Source: Candidula unifasciata
Lineage: Eukaryota > Mollusca > Gastropoda > Stylommatophora > Geomitridae
Direction: 5' to 3'
Assembly: GCA_905116865.2 (NCBI GenBank)
Contig: CAJHNH020006046.1
Span: forward strand, 274,001-338,000
DNA length: 64,000 bases
Notes under the pieces: generated by a model
The model's input: the letters and a program-made list of their open reading frames with translations, nothing else
What the model was told of the DNA's origin: nothing
Databases searched by the model: none
Part shown: piece after piece, positions 48,939 through 60,024 of the stretch
Layout: each line of letters opens with the position of its first letter
How positions within the stretch are numbered: the first letter of the stretch is position 1
Position numbers and translations under genes: made by a program

Positions 48939-51900
48939 TTACGTCGAATCAAATAACATTTGTGATGTTCCAGACAAGGTACTTTTGTCGAGGTCACTAA
49001 TGTCAAGTGGCAGCTGAGCATCATCATCATCACAGACATGTTTGGCACGGTTGACCAATGCTTCCACAACCTGCTGCAAGGACTTCTGAACCTCTATTTG
49101 ACCGCTGGTCAAGTGGGCCATGCTTTGGTCACCTAAAATATCTTGTAAGGCACTGGGATCTTTGATGATGATGTTAATTTCATTGTTTTCATCCACCACA
49201 ATTTCCACATTAGAAGGATCTTGTCCTAGAAGATCCACAGGTATTGCATGCTTGGTAAAGTGCTGATGGTCTTCACTGACCAAGATTTCAAAGTTTGCAC
49301 TTTCATGTGAACCAACAGACATTTCACATGTAACAGTTTCCATCATCTGTTCAACTATCGGCTCTATGATTATATTCTGGGATGTTTCTGTATCTTCATC
49401 CATTGGTTCAGGTTTTGTAACAATGCCGTTCACTAACTGCTGGATTGTAGTGTCACATTTCTGAGCCCGTGTGCGGTACTGCTTGCGGACTTTGTTCACT
49501 TTTCCTAATCTCCTATTATAAAGCTTCACTTGAGAAGGGGCAATTGGAACTGGTGCTTCCAGTTTCATTTGCTCTTCATACTGATAGAAGTCCTCTTTGT
49601 GGACCCTCTGCACGTGCATCTGCATGTGTTTTCTTTGGGTGCATTCTTTATCACACCACATGCAGCGATAGTGTATCTTCTGATCATGAGTAACCTTATG
49701 CCTTTTAAGATGACAATGCAGAGCAAATGAGACCTCACACTGATCACACTGGTATGGCTTCTCGCCAGTGTGCTGCGCCAGGTGAATACGATAGTTTCCC
49801 TTCTGTGAAAAACCGCGGTCGCAATACTGGCACTTGAATGGGGTTTCTCTAGTGTGGATGAGAACATGGACACGCAGCTCAGGCTTGGTGCGGAAACTCT
49901 TGCCACAGACGGTACAGCAGTGTGGCCGCTTATCTGTGTGACAGCGCTTGTGTTTCTGTAAGTAATCGTTGAGTGCGAAGGACATCTCACACAAATCGCA
50001 CACAAAATTACCAGTGCTGTGGTGGACTTTTCTGTGTTTGTTCAGTTTTTGAAGGGTCAGGAACTTCTTTTTGCAAGATTCACAGCTGTAAACAGCATCT
50101 TTTCTATGTCGCTGAACATGCTGTTTTAGCAGTGTTGGGTTTTTGAAGATTTTATTGCAAACGCTACACTCTAATTTCATATTGACATGAATTCTGATGT
50201 GGGTTCTCAGAGCTTTAATATCCGTGTGTGTTTTAGGACAAGAGGGGCAATGGTAATTCCCCTTCTCATCTTGGTAAATATCAGAATCATCTCTCCCAGC
50301 TTTCCTGTATGCAGTGATGTCTATTTCACACTTTTTCAGAGCATCCTTTACTATACCATCTTCTTCTTCTACAGGCAGGCCAGTATCTACAGCATGATTC
50401 TCTAGCAGGTGTTTCTCTAAAGCTTTGTAACCATACACCAGCTCATTGCAAATGATGCAAGTATTTGACAGTTTTGTAAAACCTGAATCTTCATGAGCTT
50501 CTGACATGTGCCTTCTCCACCCATGCACAGAACTGCACAACTTTGGGCATAAATGACACTGCAGAATCTTCTTTTCAACCTTTTTAACACTGTCTGGCAT
50601 TTCAAAGTCACTCAACTGCTTCTTCTGAAACTCTAAGAACTTTTTTGTGGGTGGGAAATGATCCTGACAATTAAGTGAGATATGCTTCTGCAGATACTTG
50701 ATGCTGGCGTACATTTTACCACAGTTAGGGCAGCCAATGCCAGGATGGGCTGTCTTCCAGTGCAACCGTCGTTCTTGAATTTTGTGAAAGAAGAGACCAC
50801 AAAGAGTGCAGGGCAGCAGTTTCTTCCCCATATGGTTTTTGATGTGTCTGTCCAGCATGAACTGGTAGGGATAGGTTTCTGAGCAGAGGGTGCACTGAAA
50901 TGCACCAAGCATCCTAAGCACCTCGAAGCTCTCACCATGAACTTGGTTCCTGTGTTCTCTGTAACTGTTTGCAAACTGAAATGTCTCTTCACACTGTAAA
51001 CATTTGAAACTTGTTTCCTTTCTCTCTACGATATCAGCAGCATCATTTTCAGGTGACCTCTCTGACATTTTTCCCTCATCTGGCTTGAATATAAACTCTT
51101 TTTCCTCGATACTAACTGACAAATTAGATTTATGTGGTGGCCATTTTGGCTTCATTAAAATAAAGAAACTGTTCTTATTAGCTTCTGGGTCCTTGTGCAA
51201 ATTGGCATCTTGTGCATTCTGTAAAATGATTTCATTCTTCTCCAGTTTCTCTTGAAGCTTTTCTCGGTGGCCAGGTGGGTAATATTCGTGGTGTTCGTCT
51301 AATTTATGATACCACAAACCCGAGTATGTAGAAAATTCTGTGCCACAATGATCACATTCAACTTTGCCGCTCTCATTTTTAACAATATTGGAGTTTAACA
51401 AATCATCTTCAGTATCTTCGCTACTGTCTTCCACATCTGTTTCCTCCACTGACTCTTTTATGTCATCATCTATGTTACCACTGTCACTTTCTTCCACACA
51501 ATCTGTTTCAAAAGACTTGTCAGACAGTCTGAAAATTGAACTGCTTTCATTGTTCACCTCCAAAATGTCCGTCCGTTTCCTGAAACGAGCGCCATGGCAG
51601 TTGTGGTTGATGTGTCTTCTCAGCATGACAATATTTGTGAACTGTTTACCACAAAGGCCACAGCTTCGCGTTGGGTGTGACATCACCCAGTGTTCTTCTC
51701 TTGACTTGTGTGTAGCAAAGGTTTCCTTACACAGAGTGCACCTGAATGTCTTGACCTCACTGTGTCGCTTCCGTTTGATATGAATGTCCAGCATAAACTT
51801 GTATGGGAATTTCTGGTCACAAAACTCGCACTTGTATTCTGCTTTATTATCTGTCTTGTTCAGTGAGGTTTCAAAATTATCAATAGTTCTACTGTGGGCG

Positions 51901-53858
51901 TATTTATTATGCTGCAACCAGTTATTAGTTGACAGAAAGATATTTTCACACAAGTCACAGAAGAAATATCTATCTTGGGGATATGATTTAGGAGGATTAG
52001 AAATCTGGTTATCATCTGAAAAGCTTCCACAAAAATTGACTATCCTGTAATTTATTCCCTGTTCAGACTTATGAACCATCAGCCCATTTCCTTTTGCTTC
52101 TAATTTTGGTTCCATTATGGTGTAATAAATGGATGAGCTACAAGCATTTTCAGTCAATTCATTACCTAAATCCTTGGTTGCCTCCGCCGCCAGGGTTAGG
52201 GCTTCGTTAAGCGATCGTTTTACTACTGGGTCAACAGGTTCATACTTCTTTAAAGTTTTGGGCCCTCTTAAGCAATTGTTACTCATTCGTTTTTTCTTCT
52301 CATCCACTGCAGCTTTTTTATGTCCATCTTGCCCGTTGATGGGTTCACAATTTGTTTTTGAGTCAGACTCCTTCTTGGGATTTTGTGTCTCTGCACTCAG
52401 AATTAAGTCATTATCATCATCATCATCATCCATATTTTCAGGAACATCATGGTTTTCATCATCATCAACAATCCCCTGGCAAGATGTTTTGCTTGGTTTG
52501 TTTTTGTGTGTTTCTGCAGCTAGCGCCAGCGTCATTAGCTGGGTGTTCCATGACGACGAAGACGACACAATTTTCCCTAAAGTTATGCTATCCACAAAAT
52601 CATCCCCGAATCTACAACTTTTTGCTGGTGTCCTCGTAGACCTCCTTGGGTGATGGTGGCTAAAGCCGGGTTTTTCTTTCACCTTTACAGATAGTTCACT
52701 GAAGTCTGTTCTTTTGGAGCTGTCACAGAGAAGTTTCAATTCTGATACTGAAGAATTATTGTTAGATGAGAAACCGCCTTTTGTTTTCACCTCTGATGAC
52801 AAAACTGAGGACTGTTTTTGTTTTGATGGCCTGCCTCTACGTTTTACAGGCTTATCGGAAACTGTGGTGGAATCAGGTTCACTTGAATGCGACCCTCGCA
52901 CTTTGGAACCTACTGATTCATTTTCGAGGTCCATTTGCGAAGATTGGGGAAGGTGATTAGGCAACAATTTATCTCTCTGGCCACCATTACTGTCTTCTGC
53001 AGAAGGCGTAAAAGAACTCAAGAGCTGGCTAAGATCTATTTTTAAGTTTCCAGATTCCTGCTCAACAACAACTTTTTTCAGAAACTGAGAAAATGGCATT
53101 TTCTCAGAGCTCAAACCGTCTTTCGTTTCAATAGTTATAAATGTATCTGAGACATCCAAGTGTCTATCTTTAGTGTTACCTTGAATTAAATCAGGTAAAT
53201 TTGAAACCAGGTGTTCATTTCCAATTTTTAGATGATGTCCGCCAAATGTAACTACATTGCTACACTGGTCAGATTCAGCTGAAGAATTATCCACAATCTG
53301 ATTCTTTGTGATGCTGTGAGGTACGACATCAGATTCAGGGGAATAATTATTCATATCCTGATTCTTTGTGATGCCCTGAGGTATGCTATCATATTCAGAT
53401 GAACTGTTACTATAATGAATTTTGTTATTTCCAGATTTTCTAACAGTAACAGAAGCATCTTTTGTCATCAACTGTTCATCTGAAGTATGAAATGAATCCA
53501 CACTTAAAGCTGGACTGTACGACTTCTGTTTCTGTGGCAGAAATGATGAGGATGATTTTGGAGAAGATGTGACATCAGTATCATTTAAAACCAAATCATC
53601 CTCACTTCCGTTAACTGCCACAGTGTTTAAATGCTTGCCAAAAATATTTTGTTTACAGTTTTTCTTTTTCCCAACACTGCTTTCAGCTTTTATAGTCTCA
53701 AGACTTCCGGTAGAGGCACACTGTTTACTTGTATTTTGCTGTTTCTTAGAGCCAAAACTGAAAAAAGCATTTGACACAAGATCCAGACATTTCGCAGTCG
53801 GTTTTCGTTGCCTTTGCATTCTTTGAACCGCAGCTGGTTCTTGCTTATTCCTCTTCAT
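48939..53858 (-). CDS. Large C2H2 zinc-finger protein with AT-hook (1639 aa)
   Basis: Probable nuclear DNA-binding regulator. The start is at ATG 53858 (MKRNKQEPAAVQRMQRQRK), since the frame upstream crosses an acceptor (TCTCATTTCAG, exon from 53880); a 5' exon could add a few residues. Residues 1-600 are Ser/Asp-rich and low complexity, with an AT-hook KRRGRPSKQ near 337 and an acidic run DDDDDDND. About 19 C2H2 fingers lie between roughly 630 and 1420. Fingers 1-5 and 6-10 form a duplicated module (for example CDQKFPYKFMLDIHIK and CSETYPYQFMLDRHIK). The last seven or eight are close-packed with TGEKPYQCDQC-type linkers. The acidic C-terminal 200 residues end GTSQMLFDST. No clear named orthologue recognised. 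All fingers sit in one 4.9-kb exon. Confidence 0.9.
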   Translation of the reverse strand: MKRNKQEPAAVQRMQRQRKPTAKCLDLVSNAFFSFGSKKQQNTSKQCASTGSLETIKAESSVGKKKNCKQNIFGKHLNTVAVNGSEDDLVLNDTDVTSSPKSSSSFLPQKQKSYSPALSVDSFHTSDEQLMTKDASVTVRKSGNNKIHYSNSSSEYDSIPQGITKNQDMNNYSPESDVVPHSITKNQIVDNSSAESDQCSNVVTFGGHHLKIGNEHLVSNLPDLIQGNTKDRHLDVSDTFITIETKDGLSSEKMPFSQFLKKVVVEQESGNLKIDLSQLLSSFTPSAEDSNGGQRDKLLPNHLPQSSQMDLENESVGSKVRGSHSSEPDSTTVSDKPVKRRGRPSKQKQSSVLSSEVKTKGGFSSNNNSSVSELKLLCDSSKRTDFSELSVKVKEKPGFSHHHPRRSTRTPAKSCRFGDDFVDSITLGKIVSSSSSWNTQLMTLALAAETHKNKPSKTSCQGIVDDDENHDVPENMDDDDDDNDLILSAETQNPKKESDSKTNCEPINGQDGHKKAAVDEKKKRMSNNCLRGPKTLKKYEPVDPVVKRSLNEALTLAAEATKDLGNELTENACSSSIYYTIMEPKLEAKGNGLMVHKSEQGINYRIVNFCGSFSDDNQISNPPKSYPQDRYFFCDLCENIFLSTNNWLQHNKYAHSRTIDNFETSLNKTDNKAEYKCEFCDQKFPYKFMLDIHIKRKRHSEVKTFRCTLCKETFATHKSREEHWVMSHPTRSCGLCGKQFTNIVMLRRHINHNCHGARFRKRTDILEVNNESSSIFRLSDKSFETDCVEESDSGNIDDDIKESVEETDVEDSSEDTEDDLLNSNIVKNESGKVECDHCGTEFSTYSGLWYHKLDEHHEYYPPGHREKLQEKLEKNEIILQNAQDANLHKDPEANKNSFFILMKPKWPPHKSNLSVSIEEKEFIFKPDEGKMSERSPENDAADIVERKETSFKCLQCEETFQFANSYREHRNQVHGESFEVLRMLGAFQCTLCSETYPYQFMLDRHIKNHMGKKLLPCTLCGLFFHKIQERRLHWKTAHPGIGCPNCGKMYASIKYLQKHISLNCQDHFPPTKKFLEFQKKQLSDFEMPDSVKKVEKKILQCHLCPKLCSSVHGWRRHMSEAHEDSGFTKLSNTCIICNELVYGYKALEKHLLENHAVDTGLPVEEEDGIVKDALKKCEIDITAYRKAGRDDSDIYQDEKGNYHCPSCPKTHTDIKALRTHIRIHVNMKLECSVCNKIFKNPTLLKQHVQRHRKDAVYSCESCKKKFLTLQKLNKHRKVHHSTGNFVCDLCEMSFALNDYLQKHKRCHTDKRPHCCTVCGKSFRTKPELRVHVLIHTRETPFKCQYCDRGFSQKGNYRIHLAQHTGEKPYQCDQCEVSFALHCHLKRHKVTHDQKIHYRCMWCDKECTQRKHMQMHVQRVHKEDFYQYEEQMKLEAPVPIAPSQVKLYNRRLGKVNKVRKQYRTRAQKCDTTIQQLVNGIVTKPEPMDEDTETSQNIIIEPIVEQMMETVTCEMSVGSHESANFEILVSEDHQHFTKHAIPVDLLGQDPSNVEIVVDENNEINIIIKDPSALQDILGDQSMAHLTSGQIEVQKSLQQVVEALVNRAKHVCDDDDAQLPLDISDLDKSTLSGTSQMLFDST

Positions 53859-53879
53859 GTCTAAATGCCTCCAATAACA

Positions 53880-54060
53880 TCTGAAATGAGACAATGAAAT
53901 TTACCATAAGCATTACTAATTCAACACACTGTTAAACATCAAGAGTTTTAAAAGGAAAAGGTTGAAATAATATGTTTATTTCCAATTAGGAATCAGGTTG
54001 CCATGGTACTATCAAGTACACTGATATCAATTCTTGATTTATTCTTTTATAAGAAACAAG
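53880..54060. other. Intron or 5' flank of the zinc-finger gene
   Basis: A polypyrimidine stretch and AG (53882-53881) precede the coding exon on minus, implying an upstream noncoding exon. No other feature seen. Confidence 0.5.
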
Positions 54061-54535
54061 TGTCTTTTTCTTCTTCTGCCTTTCGATCCCCCAATGGAGC
54101 ATAGGCCTTCAACCAACTCATGCCAAGTCGTTCTATCCTTCACCATTGCATGGAGCTCTCCCCATCATTCTAACTTCATACTCCAGCTCTCTTCTCCGTG
54201 TGTTTTTTGGCCTTCCTCTATTCCTATGCCCCTGTGGGTTCCAATGCAAAGACATTCTAGTTATGCTGTTATCTTGTTTTCTCAGTGTGTGCCCTATCCA
54301 ACGCCAGTCTTTTCCTCACCTCTTGGTCCACTGGAGCCTGTTTAGTTCTCTCCCAAAGCTCTACATTAGTTATTCTATCATACCATTTAATTCCCTCTAT
54401 TCTGTGCAGGCACCAGTTAATGATTGTCTGTAATTTATTAGTAATTGTCTTAGTTGTTCTCCATGTTTCCGCCCCATACAACAGTACTGATTTGACATTT
54501 GAATGTAAAATTTTTAGTTAAAGAAAAAGGTGTAT
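54060..54535 (-). mobile_element. LINE 3' fragment, same family as 18105-19345
   Basis: ctgcctttcgatcccccaat to ccatacaacagtactgattt matches 18110-18530 closely. The minus frame reads MYGAETWRTTKTITNKLQTI and NVELWERTKQAPVDQEVRKR. The 3' tail is GAA-type (ctttttcttcttctgcc). Confidence 0.83.
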
Positions 54536-54559
54536 AGGTTAGAAAAGTTATGAGTTGGG

Positions 54560-54935
54560 TTAATCTTCACGGCACTCCAGACATGTCCATAGGTGCTCAG
54601 ATTCACCCTTCAACACATAATCAGTCGCCCATAGTAGTGCCAGTCCTATGCTGACGGAACAAGCTTCTTGCACGTCCTGTGTCTCTCTTGTCTGGCCGTA
54701 GTGATATTTACTCCCAATTCTTGCATTTATTGTAGTGATGCGGACACACTATTCTCAAAATCGTCCTATCTCTTCAAAGGCATTAACAATGTCAGTAGGA
54801 TCCATAGGCCAGCCATCTGCAGCTAAGACAGAACTGGCCAGTCTATCAGTTCTTTCACTGCCAACAACACCTGCATACACTGGAACAAAGATAATGCTTA
54901 CTTCATTCAGTGGAGTTTTGCTTTGACTCAATACA
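54560..54935 (-). mobile_element. LINE 3' fragment with RNase H end (family X)
   Basis: Minus frame: SIIFVPVYAGVVGSERTDRL + ASSVLAADG, a degraded version of the RNase H WxPxHxGxxGNExADxLA motif. The 3' part ttaatcttcacggcactcca matches gggttatcttcacggcactc at 60735. Confidence 0.65.
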
Positions 54936-54947
54936 CTGTCTTCCACA

Positions 54948-55205
54948 AGTGGGTTCCTGGGCCCTATTATAGGAAAACAAGAACAGACCCACTGACTGCC
55001 CAAAATCATGTTTCTTCCAAGTTGAGGTGCATCTGCCTGAGAGGCAAGAAACCAGCAGTCTGAATAAAAATAAGTCACATCTTAAAATGGATGCGCATGC
55101 AACACTCGGGTTCTGGAATAATACTGCAGTCCACAAGTGGACGAACAACCAGAACTTTCCGCCAGAGTTTACATCTGGTGATCGCGATGAAGAAGAGAAT
55201 CATTG
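54948..55205 (+). mobile_element. SINE-A copy with GAA-type tail
   Basis: aagtgggttcctgggcccta, gaggtgcatctgcctgagag, caacactcgggttctggaat and tctggtgatcgcgatgaaga. Confidence 0.72.
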
Positions 55206-55439
55206 TTTTATTATTTTTAAATTCACAGATTATTCTAGTAAACCTTCAGTAGCCTCCTGAAAGGGACAAACCGATAAATCAACACAGAAAATCACCAAAA
55301 GTGTTGAAGGGGGGGAAAATCAAATTCTAACACAGACAAAGCATCCAATTTCCGAAAACAGCTGAAAAGTTTTACAAATGCCTAGGTTTTAAAAAAAGGT
55401 TAGCCTCACCCATGTTAGCCTCAACTATACAGTCAGGAA

Positions 55440-55990
55440 ACACTGAGCACTCGGGACACCCCCATTAGCGCTCCGTCCCTATCTTCAGCTGCAAATGAAG
55501 AGTTCCAATTCCGGTGACACCAGTAACTGTCTGACTGTATATCCATCTTTCCATTCCCTTGAATGTTGAACGTCGGCCAAATCTCCTCATACCGTATAGA
55601 TCTATTTGCTCATCCACACTGTTCAGTGGCTCCCTGAGGGTCCTCACAACGTCTAGCTTGTCATTCATCAATTCACCACTAAGTGGTGCAAAACCGGCCA
55701 GTCTATCTGCCTGCTAATTTTCCAACACACCAGCATCACCTGGAGAGAATATCCAAAGGATATTAACTACCCGGAACCTGTGAAGTGATACCTGCCATTT
55801 TGCACGTAGCATGCCTGTCTCCACCTTTATCAACATGCTCTGCGAGTCAGTGACAATCATGGCATGTGTGTACAGCTGATTCTCAAGCCAGCGGAAAGCA
55901 GCAGTGACTGCCTCCACCTCCATTCTCAAACTAGACATGATATCATGTGCCAGAATTTGAAGCACTAAGCGACGTCCATTCGCCTTTGCT
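55440..55990 (-). mobile_element. LINE RNase H fragment (family X), copy 2
   Basis: Minus frames: SSLRMEVEAVTAAFRWLENQ, AMIVTDSQSMLIKVETGM, ILWIFSPGDAGVLEN, stop, QADRLAGFAPLS, ELMNDKLDVVRTLREPLNSV. The Glu (MEVEAV), Asp (TDSQSM) and end motif of RNase H are visible. Broken by a stop. Confidence 0.83.
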
Positions 55991-56229
55991 ATTTAACCCC
56001 CATGCTCTGCGTCTACCCCTTAACACAGAATTAAACAATTAAAACTTAATGGTTAAGTTAAACATTTTATTGGAAATGTTAAAGAAGAATATCTGCCAGG
56101 GATAATCAAATTGTTCTTCACAACAGAAGCTGCGCATCCAAATCTGCTTCAGTGGTCTGCACTTTATTACTAGTTTATTATAAATTATTTTATTACTATT
56201 ACATTATATTTGTTTAAGGAAAATTTATT

Positions 56230-56465
56230 GGCTATCCTCTGAATAACAGTCCCAAATAGAGGCTAAGAAAATACCCTAACAGGGCCTCAGTCATATGTAA
56301 ATTGCGGACCTCTTTCCGGCGACTATACCGCCACCGCTGAAAGAATCCCCTGTGCCGAAAGTGCGCAATTTAAGACAATGGAAGTGCGCAACTGACACGT
56401 GATTGAGGCCCTGTTAGGGTATATTTTCCGCCTTTATAATTTGGACCGTTATTCGGAGGATAGCC
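56230..56465. mobile_element. Short palindromic MITE-like element (copy 2)
   Basis: Ends ggctatcctctgaataacag and ccgttattcggaggatagcc are inverted repeats. Inner arms aaaataccctaacagggcct and aggccctgttagggtatatt extend the pairing. 236 bp, no coding capacity. No target duplication found at its edges. Confidence 0.82.
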
Positions 56466-56690
56466 AAGACATCTATTGATGTAGTATACTATATGATATA
56501 GTTTCAGTTACACTTACACTAATCAACAAGAAGAAACGCAGGCCCAATAATTGTTTGTATTTTTTTTTAATTTTATGTAATTAAAAATCAAAAATCATAA
56601 AATATAAAAATAAATTTTTTTTTTAAGTCCCTTGGTACTCATTCTGACATTCTCATTGAATTTTTAAAATTTGATTATTATTTTATTATT

Positions 56691-57470
56691 TGATCCACTG
56701 GCGCTACTTTGATCCATTCCCCAAAATGGCGGCATGCCACATTCTGGCCATAAAATATCCAAAAATATCCGAAAGACAGTGTTCCCGTATATCTAAAATA
56801 CGGACTGTCTGCCAAGGGACAAATAATCACGGCAAAACTAGGATTACTTGACAATCACTATTAACATTGCACACGGTACTAGTAGCAGACGATAAATACC
56901 GACCGTTGACAACAATTTCGAGCGTTTCTGCGACTCCGATACTAGCAGACGATATTAGCGACCGTTGACCAATTTCGAGACATTACAGACGATGAAAACG
57001 ATTAGCAATATTGTGTTCTTCTGATTGGAGGATTTAGCAGCGGTAGATGTCAGACTTGTCGGCATGCGCCAAACGCGATTAAACTTATCGCCGAGCGTAT
57101 CTAGGTGCCTGGGACTCACGAGTACAGTAATTGGAGGAAGTTGCAGGAGATGCGGTAGCTGCCACTCGTGAGTCCCAGCCATCTAGTTTAGCCCCCATCC
57201 GCGCCGCGCGTAGCGGCGCGGGGGATACGCTCGGCGGTGAGGCACACTCGCAGAAGCAGGTCGGCAAGCAACGTATCGCCCAGACCCTGTCAGAGCATTT
57301 GTTTCGTTATTCGGAGCCGGCACATATATTTTTAATAGAGTTGACCCCGCATTCGGATATTTTTGGATATTTTATGGCCAGAAATTGGCCAATTTAGCTT
57401 CTTTTTGAACGCCATCATATTAAAGCCGCCATTTTGGGGAACGATTCAAAGAAGCGCCGATCCACTGAAC
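56691..57470. mobile_element. Long palindromic MITE-like element (copy 3)
   Basis: Left gatccactggcgctactttg + atccattccccaaaatggcg pairs with right gccattttggggaacgattc + aaagaagcgccgatcc. Inner arms ccataaaatatccaaaaata and tatttttggatattttatgg. The centre has gggactcacgag (57112) and ctcgtgagtccc (57165), as in the 25862 element. Confidence 0.82.
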
Positions 57471-58110
57471 AACTAGTCTAGTAGTAGTACTTAAGTACCA
57501 CTAACTTATTAACTAGTTGATCTACTGAACCACTAGTCTAATACTTCTAACTACTAGTACTTAGTACTAGCATTAGACTCATTCATTAGTTTAGTTACTA
57601 AATTGAGTCAGTGTTCCGTGTCTTTTTCAGTTGAGCAAAAATTACACAACACGTCTAGCGATGAAAATTATTTTATTTTTTAAAACTATTTTTTAATTAT
57701 TAATATAAGTATATATCCGTAAACATTTATTTATGTCGTGAAGGTAGTAACTTACAAAAGATAATAGTAGTATCACTACAAAGATTGTGTAAAAGGAAAA
57801 CACTTACCAAAATACTAGTTTTACGTTCAATTAACCGCACATATTTGGATGCATTGTGCGCGATCAAACAAGGTTGAAACTTCTACAAACATGGCGTCTA
57901 CTGGCTGATTACAAGTTTTTATACAACGTCACAGACAGTGCGCATGCTCGACTCTGGTACAGCCTGCCTGGAGAAACTCCCGTTGTCGAGCAGATCAGCG
58001 ACTGTGTCGCCCATTCACTCGCCGGTAGACGACTTCGTCACAGGTCGGGATAGTGTTGGGGTCTGTCTCCTTTGATCGCATCAACACTTATGACCTTAAA
58101 ATGTTGAATT
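57471..58110. other. Unassigned sequence with actagt-rich repeats
   Basis: 57470-57600 is rich in actagt / tactagtac motifs. The open frame at 57856-58053 has no family features. Confidence 0.35.
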
Positions 58111-58114
58111 AAGA

Positions 58115-58880
58115 ATCGACATCACATCACTCGGGACACCCCCCCCCATAAGCGCTCTGTCCCCATCTTCAGCGGCAAGCGAAGATTTAACATTCCGATG
58201 GTACCAGTAATTGTCTGATTGTATATCCGTCTCTCCTTTCCTTTGAGTGTTGGCCAGATCCCCTTTTAACTCCTCGCAGTGCCATTCTCCTCAGACCGTG
58301 ATGATCTATTTGCGCCTCGGCACTGTTCACTCGCTCCCAAAGGGCCCTCACAATATCCAGATTGCCATACATCAGTTCACTACCAAGAAGTGCAGAACAG
58401 GACAGTCTGCCTGCTAATTTCCCAACGCACCTATCATGACCTGAAGAAAGTATCTAAAGGATGCTAACTACCAAGGACCTTTGAAGTGATGCTTGCCACT
58501 CTGCACGAACCATGCCTGTCTCCACCTTTCTCAACATGCTCTGTGTGTCAGATATAATAACGGCATGTATGTACAGCTGATTCTCAAGCAAGTGGAAGGC
58601 AGCAGTGACTGCCTCTACCTCCATTCTCAAACTAGACGTTGTGATATCATATGCCAGGCTTTGTTGCACCAAGCGACGTCCATTCGCCTTCGCTATGAAC
58701 CCCCATGCACTTCGTCTGCCCCTCAAAACAGAGCCATCTGTATAGATAGTAACATCACCTGGGCGGGCCCTGCATTCACGTCCCAAAGTGATTAGAACCC
58801 TTTTCAAGTAATTATGACCTAAAGCTCCCCTTTCAGGGATGCTGGTTGAAAGTGGCGGTTTTTTTGTTCTACCAGCAAAA
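58115..58880 (-). mobile_element. LINE RNase H fragment (family X), best copy
   Basis: Minus frame: VTIYTDGSVLRGRRSAWGF, TTSSLRMEVEAVTAAFHLLE, AVIISDTQSMLRKVETGM, then a broken end (ELMYGNLDIVRALWERVNSA, IDHHGLRRMA). The RNase H acidic residues (TDGS, MEVEAV, SDTQSM) are kept. A C run sits at 58140. Confidence 0.87.
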
Positions 58881-59220
58881 CACCTGCCTACCTTCAGTTA
58901 TGGCTGCCTTCGCTTTCCACAGAACACTGACTTACACACATGAGCATTTACTATATATGGCCTTTGGAGATTAGTGCAAACTATCACAGTACTGTAGACA
59001 GATCCATAGGTGCTACGATCTCTCCCTCATTAGCTCCAAAAGAATAAAACGACCGATCACAGCCGTTCTGTTTTGATTAATCAGACCCCTTGTGCCTTTG
59101 GCTAAATGTTCATGTCTGGTTGCCCAATGTTGCACCTAATGTCCGCCAAACTGGACAAGGAAACTGAGTCCTGTCTGTTGTAATCTTCGCGATGTGCATT
59201 TCGCATGGCATTGATCTCTC
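58881..59220. other. Unassigned sequence, possibly LINE-derived
   Basis: Follows the RNase H fragment on its 5' side. No motif confirmed. Confidence 0.3.
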
Positions 59221-59221
59221 T

Positions 59222-59402
59222 TTCTTCTTTGTTCATCGTCTGTAAGCTCCGGCGGAAAGTCGTGTTTTTTCGTCCTTTCCGACTTTAGCTTAATGCAAGG
59301 GCCTGAATTGTGCGTGTACATCCGTTTTGCTGGCTTATTTGTGCACAGTTGGTTGTTCGTTGCTGCTCCGGAAAATGCACCCCGACGAACCCACAGGGAA
59401 AC
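59222..59402 (-). mobile_element. SINE-A-like copy, diverged
   Basis: ttcttctttgttcatcgtct, gtaagctccggcggaaagtc, tcgttgctgctccggaaaat and gaacccacaggga. Confidence 0.55.
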
Positions 59403-60020
59403 ACGGCGTTGCTGATTGGCTCTTGTTTTACGATTAATGAATGTTTTGGAGACCAGCTTCTAGTTTATGCTTTATAGGCTTTATTCAAAGTCCGACTTCT
59501 GGCGTGTTATTTACACAAATCACTTAGGCTAGATTATAACTTATGATTTATTGTTAAGCAACGATACGAAGGATATAAATTCAATAATAATAACAATCCA
59601 AACATATTTATGTATTAAAAGCAAAGCATAAGGGGGATGCTGTATAAGAGGAAATGGAGAACATAACTATAAAGGATAATATAAAAATCTACTCCTCGAA
59701 CGTATCTCTATTCAGCACCTACAAAAGCTCCAACAAACATGTCCTGGTGAGTGTAAGCCAACCCACACTCAAGCTGCCGCAGTACAAGAAAAACAACAGG
59801 CATGGTCTAAAACCAAAAGTGTCTTAACCCAGACAGGATATGTTCTGTATGAAGTCTAATCATATAATACGAGCGTAGCATGTGACGTTTGGGAAGCCCA
59901 ACGTACGGATGTCAGATTAAGCAGATGTGTGACTATTCCATTGGCGAAGCCATGAACAGAGCGTCTTGTGTCGGCTACGCTTCTATGGGAGCCTGCTTGG
60001 ATAGCGGGAATGCACCTGTC
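59403..60020. other. Intergenic sequence, nothing firmly recognised
   Basis: 59750-59870 has gcagtacaagaaaaacaaca-type low-complexity text. No gene supported. Confidence 0.35.
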
Positions 60021-60024
60021 TTAT

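Noticed and set aside
49469..52960. Plus-strand open frames antisense to the zinc-finger gene (for example 52129-52653)
   Set aside because: Shadows of the coding strand with biased composition; no domains or start context.
53859..53894. Extension of the zinc-finger ORF to 53894
   Set aside because: The upstream codon there is TTG, not ATG, and the frame crosses a clear acceptor site (TCTCATTTCAG). The first internal ATG at 53858 is preferred.
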